In this document: in pieces, positions 56,246 to 64,000 of the stretch
Position numbering within the stretch: the first letter of the stretch is position 1
How the letters are laid out: every line of letters starts with the position of its first letter
From: Mixia osmundae IAM 14324
Taxonomy: Eukaryota; Basidiomycota; Mixiomycetes; Mixiales; Mixiaceae
NCBI RefSeq assembly: GCF_000708205.1
Contig: NW_014575555.1
Location: 243,188-307,187 of the forward strand
Reading direction: 5' to 3'
Length of the DNA: 64,000 nucleotides
Made by a program: the position numbers and the translations under genes
Notes under the pieces: generated by a model
What the model was told of the DNA's origin: nothing
Database searches by the model: none
What the model saw: the letters and a program-made list of their open reading frames with translations, nothing else

Positions 56246-56963
56246 ATGGACGCTTCAATGATAGACTCTTTGCCTTGTGCGCCAGATAGTCACACTCTGG
56301 ACTGGAGCATGCTGACAAGCCGTAAGCGCAGACATCGACAAGGACTACGACGACAGGCCAGAAGCGCGTGAAGTCATCGAGAAAGAGCTTGCCAAGGAGC
56401 TCGCTAGGCTGCCCAAGCGAGATCTATCGAGTCAGCTACCGGAGGATGTCGCCTCTCGTCTGTTCAGCTCGAGTCACTTCCTCCAGACCGAGCTCAAGCG
56501 GGTCAGTTCGAGCTCGCAGGCCGAAGGAGGGCTCGACACTACGCGGTACAGTCTGCCTGTCCCTCCTTCGGGCGAACAGGCGAGCATAGAGGAATGGCAA
56601 GCCGCTCTGGACAACGCTTCTGCACAGCTCGAGCACCAAGCGACCCGGCTCAACAATCTCGAGCTGCTCAACAGCTTTGGTGCAAACTCGTGGCGATTGA
56701 GCAATTTCCTCATTGACAGATCAGCGGAGAGGTACAAGGGCGCCATCGACTCGACGACAGAAGCGACGGAGACGATCAACAGGCAACGAAAGTCAAAGCA
56801 GCTTGCAGCAGGCGCTCAGTTGGAAGCGCTAGAACAGCAGTGGAGCCAACTCATCTCTGCCAATTTGCAGATCGAGATTGCCAACTTGTCCGTCGAGCAA
56901 TCACTCGACGCACTGAGACAGCGAGAACAGGAGCTACAGCGTAAGCTTGAGGAGACAGCATGA
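56246..56963 (+). CDS. Pre-mRNA splicing factor SPF27/BCAS2 (Cwf7)
   Basis: Component of the PRP19/NineTeen complex of the spliceosome. Exons 56246-56288 and 56332-56963; 224 residues; the intron is 43 nt (GTCACA...GCGCAG), among the shortest here. The N-terminus SLPCAPDNIDKDYDD resembles the BCAS2 start (ALPYxDx...Y). The core is helical, with the conserved NLELLNSFGANSWRLSNFL, then a long coiled coil to the end (LEQQWSQLISANLQIE). Typical length is about 220, which matches. The family call rests on this layout and the NLELL...GANxWR word. Confidence 0.87.
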
Positions 56964-57034
56964 TGCATCCGATGTTGTACACTGTATTCACTCTGTCGGC
57001 ATTGAGAGCAGCTTTGCTCCGTCCTGCGTACTCC

Positions 57035-58043
57035 TCAAGCGGCTACACCGGCTCTATCAGAAAGACTCACAGTGAGGAAGGGCGCCCATGTGCCCGCCAA
57101 GCCTGTCCGATCACGCACGACTTCGATGTAGGCCTCACGAACTCGATCGGGTCGAGCCAGAGGATCAGCGCTCGCTCGCTCAGCGATCCAGATCGTCCGT
57201 CGAGCGAGCTGAGCGAATGTGGGACCGAGGGCAGGCTTGTGCTTCGTTGTGCTGAATGCGGAAAACGGGGCTTCTGTTCCTGCATTGACTGCCTTGTTCA
57301 CGACCTATCCTACAATGAGCATATCATGCTGGCGAGATTGCGGGCGTGAACGCACGAGCACGGTCAGTGGCGACTCGGCGCTGCTTGCAATCGCTTGCAG
57401 ATCTCGCATGAACGTGACCATGGCGGCGTGCTGCTCGGTGGATCCTGAGTTGCCAAGACCATTGAAGAGGACATCTATCCCGTCCAGGACGACGATGCGT
57501 AAGCGAGTGGACTGATCGACGAGCGACTTTAGGGACGAATCGATGGCTAGCAAGCAAGCAGCCGGGTCGAAAGCTGTATTGATCTCCCACTTGTCAAAGA
57601 TTGCATCGGGCTCCAGGGCGGCAAAACGGTGATCTTGACGCTGCAGTGCTTCGAATACTGCCAGAGCCCGCTTGATGTCAAAAGATCCCCGGGCGTCTAT
57701 CCAGAGACCGGCAGAAGTGGGGGCGTGCAGCAATTCCCGCACGACGATGTGCAAGGCAAGCTGCAGCTCTCATCAGCAGTACGCCAGCTCGGTAGCGTAC
57801 ACATACTGTTGTGCGAGACAAGGATGGTTGTCCGGCCAATTCGATCAGCTCGCCAGGGTAAAGACCCCCTTGTAGAGTCTCATCGAGTGTTTTGACGCCC
57901 GTGAGCAGTGGCGGCGCGTGAGTGCGGACTCGCTCCTCTCGTTCTGCTGCGTGCGTGCCTAGCACGGGGACAGGCGCGAGCGTCCTAATCGCTATCTGTT
58001 GTGCGATCTGATGCTGCTCTCGATGCTGAGGGGGTACATTCAC
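57035..58043 (-). CDS. RAD51 paralogue with degenerate Walker A
   Basis: RecA-fold DNA-repair protein, of the Rad51D/Rdl1-like group by style. Exons 58043-57807, 57760-57356 and 57304-57035; 303 residues; introns are 46 nt (GTATGT) and 51 nt (GTGCGT...GATAG), phase 0. Core: LLTGVKTLDETLQGGLYPGELIELAG, interrupted as expected before the ATP loop. The loop reads GQPSLSRTT at about 71-79, where GxxxxGKT/S is normal, so Gly and Lys are replaced by Ser and Arg. Walker B is intact-looking (LRIVVLDGIDVL). LTVLVVNKAVNAG follows, corresponding to the strand after Walker B. Probably a homologous-recombination accessory factor that binds ATP poorly. Exact orthology unresolved. Confidence 0.75.
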
Positions 58044-58305
58044 GGAGCTATTGAAGAGTAGATCGACATCTAAAGTCTTTCATGAGCCCTTTCAACAGTC
58101 TGGCCGAGCATGACGGGGGCTGACTTGAGATGATCTGCTGACGAGAGAGATAATCTAGATAGGCTGTCCAGTCGAGCTCAGGCTGCTGAAGGGGCAGACA
58201 CTCGTCAAGGCGCATCAACTTGTCATCCCGGCCAAGTCGCGAGCCGTGCCTGGCGCCTGACGGTGTTGACTCCAGTCACATCCGCCTCACCACAAGGCCT
58301 CAAAG

Positions 58306-60694
<2,389 letters not shown>

Positions 60695-60940
60695 TGCCAT
60701 ACCTTGCACAACGGCAAATACTTCTTTGATGTCACTCATGCATCACGCTCGAGGACTCGTGACAAGTTATGACAGTGAGATGCAAGTGTAGCAACAACAA
60801 GAAATCAGTAAGCGTTGAGATGCGCTTATGCGTGTCGTGAACGTGCTGACGACGTGAACGTGCTGATGCGACGACTGCCGTGTGTGCGTGAAATGAGACA
60901 AGCTGTCGACGTACTGGCAGTGCGACCATACGCGTGATAC

Positions 60941-62178
60941 TCAGAACTGGAAGGCTGAGGAAGCGTAATAGTTTGCTTCTGACGGAGAGATCTTGCTCTC
61001 GGCGACCTCGCGGTACTTGCGGGCACCGTTGCAGAACTTGTCCGCAAATTCGTTCATGAAGACGCCAACGTGACCCTTACCCAAGGCGTGACGATTGCGA
61101 CGTGCTTGTGCTTGGGCTCGACTCCAAGGCTGCACTTACCGAGCTGACGCACCGCGCGTTGGGAATCGCTGAAGAGCACTCGCTTGATTGCAGGCCAGGC
61201 AATCTTGCCGCTGTTGAAGAGCTCGAAACGATATGTAATCGCTTCACACTCAGCAACATTGGAGCAGATTGTATCTGGGGTCCGCTTGCTGAAGATGTAC
61301 CAGAACTCCTTTCCACCGAGTGTTAACTCGCGGGCGATCACAGCGACGGCAGCTTTGCCCGCGTTTGCGCCGGCCTTCACGACCGTTGCATCGGTACTTA
61401 CTAGGGTTGTGCCGCGCTGCTGATGTGCGAAACAGCGACGATCATACTCAATAGCGGCAGCATGCTCGTGCTCGATAATTGACGTCATTCCGATTCGTGG
61501 ACGGCCGGGTGCGACTGTGGTGTGAGGCTCGGGTACGTCGCGAGCGATGTTCTCAAATTTGCTGCCGTGGCGACGAACGAGATCAGCGAGCATCTCGAAT
61601 CTAAGGTTGACGGAAGGCAGGAATTGAGCTCTGTCAGGATTGGCGTGTGTGTACTCGCGGTTGAAGGTCGGAACTGAAGACGATCCGGGTGGGGAGGATG
61701 AACGCCGCGACGATAGTATACGTGGGTTGGAGATCGGGCCTCTGATCGAGCTCGTCGACTGAGCGGTGGTGCGAATTGATGCAGTCGTTGGACGGAGGGC
61801 TGTCTGAGCGGTACGAATCCGCTTTGTCTGACGATCTTTTGCGGGCGAGCTGGGCGTAACATGCTCGTTGCTGCGGCTGGCACTTGCACTGGGCGGTCGT
61901 GCCTTGTGGGAGCCGAGTATAGCTCTGATCGCTACGTCTCGGATGTCCTGGTCTTGCGGTACATCTGCGCTCCTGCTCGCTTTGATTGGCTTGATCTCGC
62001 GCTCGTCTGTCGATGTGACTTTGCCGATGCGAACTCCCTTGCTTGCTTCTTGCTCCTGCTGCTCCACATGCACCTGGACTTGCGGTGTTATGGACGCGTC
62101 ACTGTCTGCCTCAGGCGGCTGCCTCGTGCGTGACTCTGACATCCTCTCAACAAGACAAGGAGGACCAGTATTGGTCAT
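60941..62178 (-). CDS. RNase H-fold protein with a one-base frame break
   Basis: The main frame 62178-61054 encodes a disordered, Arg/Ser-rich N-terminal 180 residues, then an RNase HI-like fold: STDATVV (first Asp), a run ending ISKR-like IFSKRTPD, AECEAITYRF (Glu), and LFSDSQRAVRQL (Asp). The final motif is in another frame (60941-61135): GHVGVFMNEFADKFCNGAR, matching the closing H...NE.AD element. The switch lies near 61074-61080, where the minus strand reads TGGGTAAGGG; one more A would give the expected WVKGH word. A short intron with donor GTAAGT (29 or 35 nt) would also join the frames but is shorter than any other intron here. Either a real frameshift, a sequence error, or unusual splicing. 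Possibly a domesticated retroelement RNase H. Confidence 0.55.
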
Positions 62179-62514
62179 GAACTGACTGCAGGCTTCCTAC
62201 CCTGTGCGATGTGTGGTACGAGCTACTCGTATGCCGCTCCCTCTCTCTCTGCTACTTGCTGGCGACGGTCAAGGCTGATAGGTCGGCTGCTCCTCTTGCT
62301 GTTGTTACTCTATCATGCAGCTGCAGTCCTGTCTATAATTGCTGTTGCGAGATGCTACGAGCAGACGGGCCAAAGACTGAGCCGTTGAGTAAGAACGGAG
62401 CGNTGGAAGGGCAAGGATGTCNCCAGATGGGGTGTGAGGAGTGTAGGACTGATTCGCACTCTTATCATATTTCGCGCTCACCAGATGAATTCGCACTTTT
62501 CAGATGATTTCGCC

Positions 62515-62985
62515 TACCCCGGTTTCTGCAGGGCGCCGCGAACGCGGGGAGCGCACATCTAGCTCGTGATCAGACGTTAGCGCCGTCCATTCGCGCCGCT
62601 TACGGACGGTTGAGTGCGCGCAAATTTCTCACGGTCACGCTCCTCGCAGCATATAAGAAGAGTGCAAATTTGTTTTCCCAGCTCAACTCCAGCTCGACTT
62701 CAACTCCAGCTCGACTTCGCCTCTGGCAAAATTCTCAGCCCGAGAGTAAGAAGGAGAGCGACTAAGCATACTGCCCCTGCAAGTCCCGTCAGGCCGGGGG
62801 GGCCAGTAGCCCGCCGTCATCGACAAAGAAATATCCCCTCTGCCGAAGCCGACGCGAGGTGCTGTGACGCTGTGGTCATTGAACGGGGCCTATGCCTCGG
62901 AATCGCGGCGCCAGCTTGAGGACCCCGGATATGGGCTAGGGCGCGTCGTGGGCACGGACTGCCGATCTGGGCGACTCAACTTCCC
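62515..62985 (+). repeat. Dispersed repeat copy B (inverted relative to copy A at 32800)
   Basis: Same repeat as 32800-33275, here in forward orientation. It contains the CATATAAGAAG promoter-like box near 62649, the CTCCAGCTCGACTTCAA direct repeats near 62690, and a start of frame MTLWSLNGAYASESRRQL at 62864 that runs on to 63088 in this copy. Matches to copy A fade outside the stated limits, although a weaker match continues a short way on the right. Likely a solo LTR or an element fragment. Confidence 0.7.
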
Positions 62986-63469
62986 CATCGACTCAAACTT
63001 CACCAGCACGATCTGGGCACACCATTTCATCACATCAGATCAATACGACCATTCCTTGGCTGTTCCTCTCCGCTTCCATACTTCCTAGCCGCTATGCATC
63101 ATTCCAACTTTACTTGCGCACTGAATATTGCCTCTCCACTGCCGGCATTTATTGCTGACACGTGTCGATTGCCATATAGACTGACACGTCATCGTTGTCA
63201 GGTAAAATAGCAAAGCGCGATTGCTAGTCAAACTAGCGGCCAGCGACCCCCTTGCCAATCTTTTTCTGATCAGTACAATGCAGACGCAGGCAGACGACTT
63301 CGCATGACTTTACATAGCTTGGTCCCCACCGTTTCTGCGACTGACAATGTCGAATACGCGCAGGATCTTCTTCACATATCACGTATACGACGAAGGGAAA
63401 TCTGATGCGAGCGAGAGTCATCTTTGCGGGACGCAACAAGATCTTCAGAGCTAGCGGCGTCAGGTACCG

Positions 63470-63804
63470 CTAGAGTCGGATCACAGGGCCTGTTGCAGCT
63501 CGCAAAACAAGGCAAGTCGCATGCATTGCGGATCTCAATCGATCCGTTGACCTTGAAGCTTCGAGTCGACAGCGCTTGCCGAGTGACTCGGGCATCACGG
63601 CACTCATAGAGACGATTTTTAGCGAGAGTGCCTTCGTGCAGACCAGGTGAGCCAAGATGAGGCGTCGAAAATTCCCTCCGCTTGCTCGCAGACCTCCACA
63701 GGCCTGGAATACATTTCACATAGTACCGTCTCGTCAGTCGTCCTGCATGGCAGTATTTCACATGCTGCCACGCTTGCGAGAGATGCCGCGAGCAAGAGCG
63801 CCAT
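63470..63804 (-). CDS. Possible small secreted cysteine-rich protein, 97 aa
   Basis: A frame from 63804 begins MALLLAASLASVAAC, which looks like a signal peptide, and continues with several cysteines to a stop near 63619. A 41-nt intron-like segment (63603-63643, GTCTGC...ATGAG) would join it in phase to 63602-63470, giving seven cysteines in 97 residues. The proposed branch site is weak, and an alternative frame (63372 onward) also has cysteines. No family is recognised. Treat as a candidate only. Confidence 0.25.
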
Positions 63805-64000
63805 TGTTGTTTCGCAGCACAGCAGTCGAAAAGCGGACGGCTCATTTCGCTTAGCGACTCATTAAGGTGCCGAGCATTGCATTACAGCTCANCAAGTAGC
63901 TCGNNAGGAGTGACGGGGCTCAACGGTGCACATCTGCAATTCTCGTCGGCGGCGCGCTGAACTTAGGATTGAGTCTGGCTCTGGCCGGCTTGGCTGCGAG

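Larger units (their letters stand above)
62179..64000. other. Right-end region: repeat copy B, single unresolved bases, weak candidate
   Basis: No firm gene here. The segment holds the promoter of the RNase H-fold gene, unresolved bases at 62403, 62422, 63892 and 63904-63905, the dispersed repeat copy B (62515-62985) and one weak secreted-protein candidate (63470-63804). Between 62990 and 63460 I see nothing beyond A/T-richer intergenic sequence. Confidence 0.55.

Noticed and set aside
62213-62507. Cys-rich plus-strand frame upstream of the RNase H-fold gene
   Set aside because: It contains two unresolved bases and lies in the presumed promoter; the apparent signal peptide is weak.

Overview
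This window reads as a compact fungal nuclear chromosome segment, almost certainly from a basidiomycete. About 25 genes are packed on both strands, mostly 50-300 bp apart. Nearly every gene is cut by tiny introns (41-81 nt, mostly 45-56) that usually carry a CTGAC-like branch site. The protein set is fungal: a Zn2Cys6 factor, an RTA1-type membrane protein, a TRK potassium transporter, fungal COX4, a fused cnxE-type molybdenum-cofactor protein and an ECL1-like zinc protein. A Pucciniomycotina yeast of the Mixia type is my best guess from compactness and base composition, but this is inference only. Exons were joined by hand. In every multi-exon model whose two ends both lie in the window, except the frameshifted RNase H gene, the summed exon length is divisible by three.

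Layout. 1-3.5 kb: a TRK transporter cut by the left edge, a small secreted protein assembled from three exons, and a SAP/F-box protein. 3.5-4.9 kb: mostly a degenerate tandem repeat of about 215 bp. 5-8.1 kb: NOP12 and an F-box/leucine-rich protein, converging with stop codons 2 bp apart. 8.3-19.6 kb: a membrane-stress style block made of an RTA1-family protein, a divergent Zn2Cys6 regulator, and two tandem 1150-residue aromatic-acid-exporter/Brefeldin-A-sensitivity-like transporters with a tiny tail-anchored protein gene between them on the other strand. 20.6-30.3 kb: a KSP1/RAN1-like kinase, a flavin amine oxidase, an m-AAA protease and COX4. 30.4-40 kb: the cnxE-type fusion, one copy of a dispersed repeat, an SLC35F-type transporter, VPS60, a secreted PIG-L deacetylase with two C-terminal sugar-binding-like domains, and an ECL1-like protein. 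41-50.8 kb: a von Willebrand A protein, a mitochondrial P-loop protein, SEC7 and NAT3. 51-62.2 kb: a KDM5-type demethylase, LUC7, SPF27, a RAD51 paralogue, a JHD1/KDM2-type demethylase and an RNase H-fold protein with a one-base frame break. 62.2-64 kb: an inverted second copy of the dispersed repeat, and a weak secreted-protein candidate at the right edge.

Functional links. Two spliceosome genes (LUC7 and SPF27) diverge from a 101-bp gap. Two JmjC demethylases lie within 10 kb. Two mitochondrial genes (m-AAA protease and COX4) share a 159-bp divergent promoter. SEC7 and NAT3 share 162 bp. The 8.3-19.6 kb block is the best candidate for a co-regulated system, in which a regulator, a lipid-translocation-like protein and duplicated exporters could act together in membrane or drug stress.

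The most unusual molecular features are four GC-AG introns among 61 inferred introns in 22 genes, frequent GTGCG donor sites, a 14-nt microexon in COX4, and a 48-nt stop-free intron in the kinase activation segment. I saw no tRNA, rRNA or CRISPR array.
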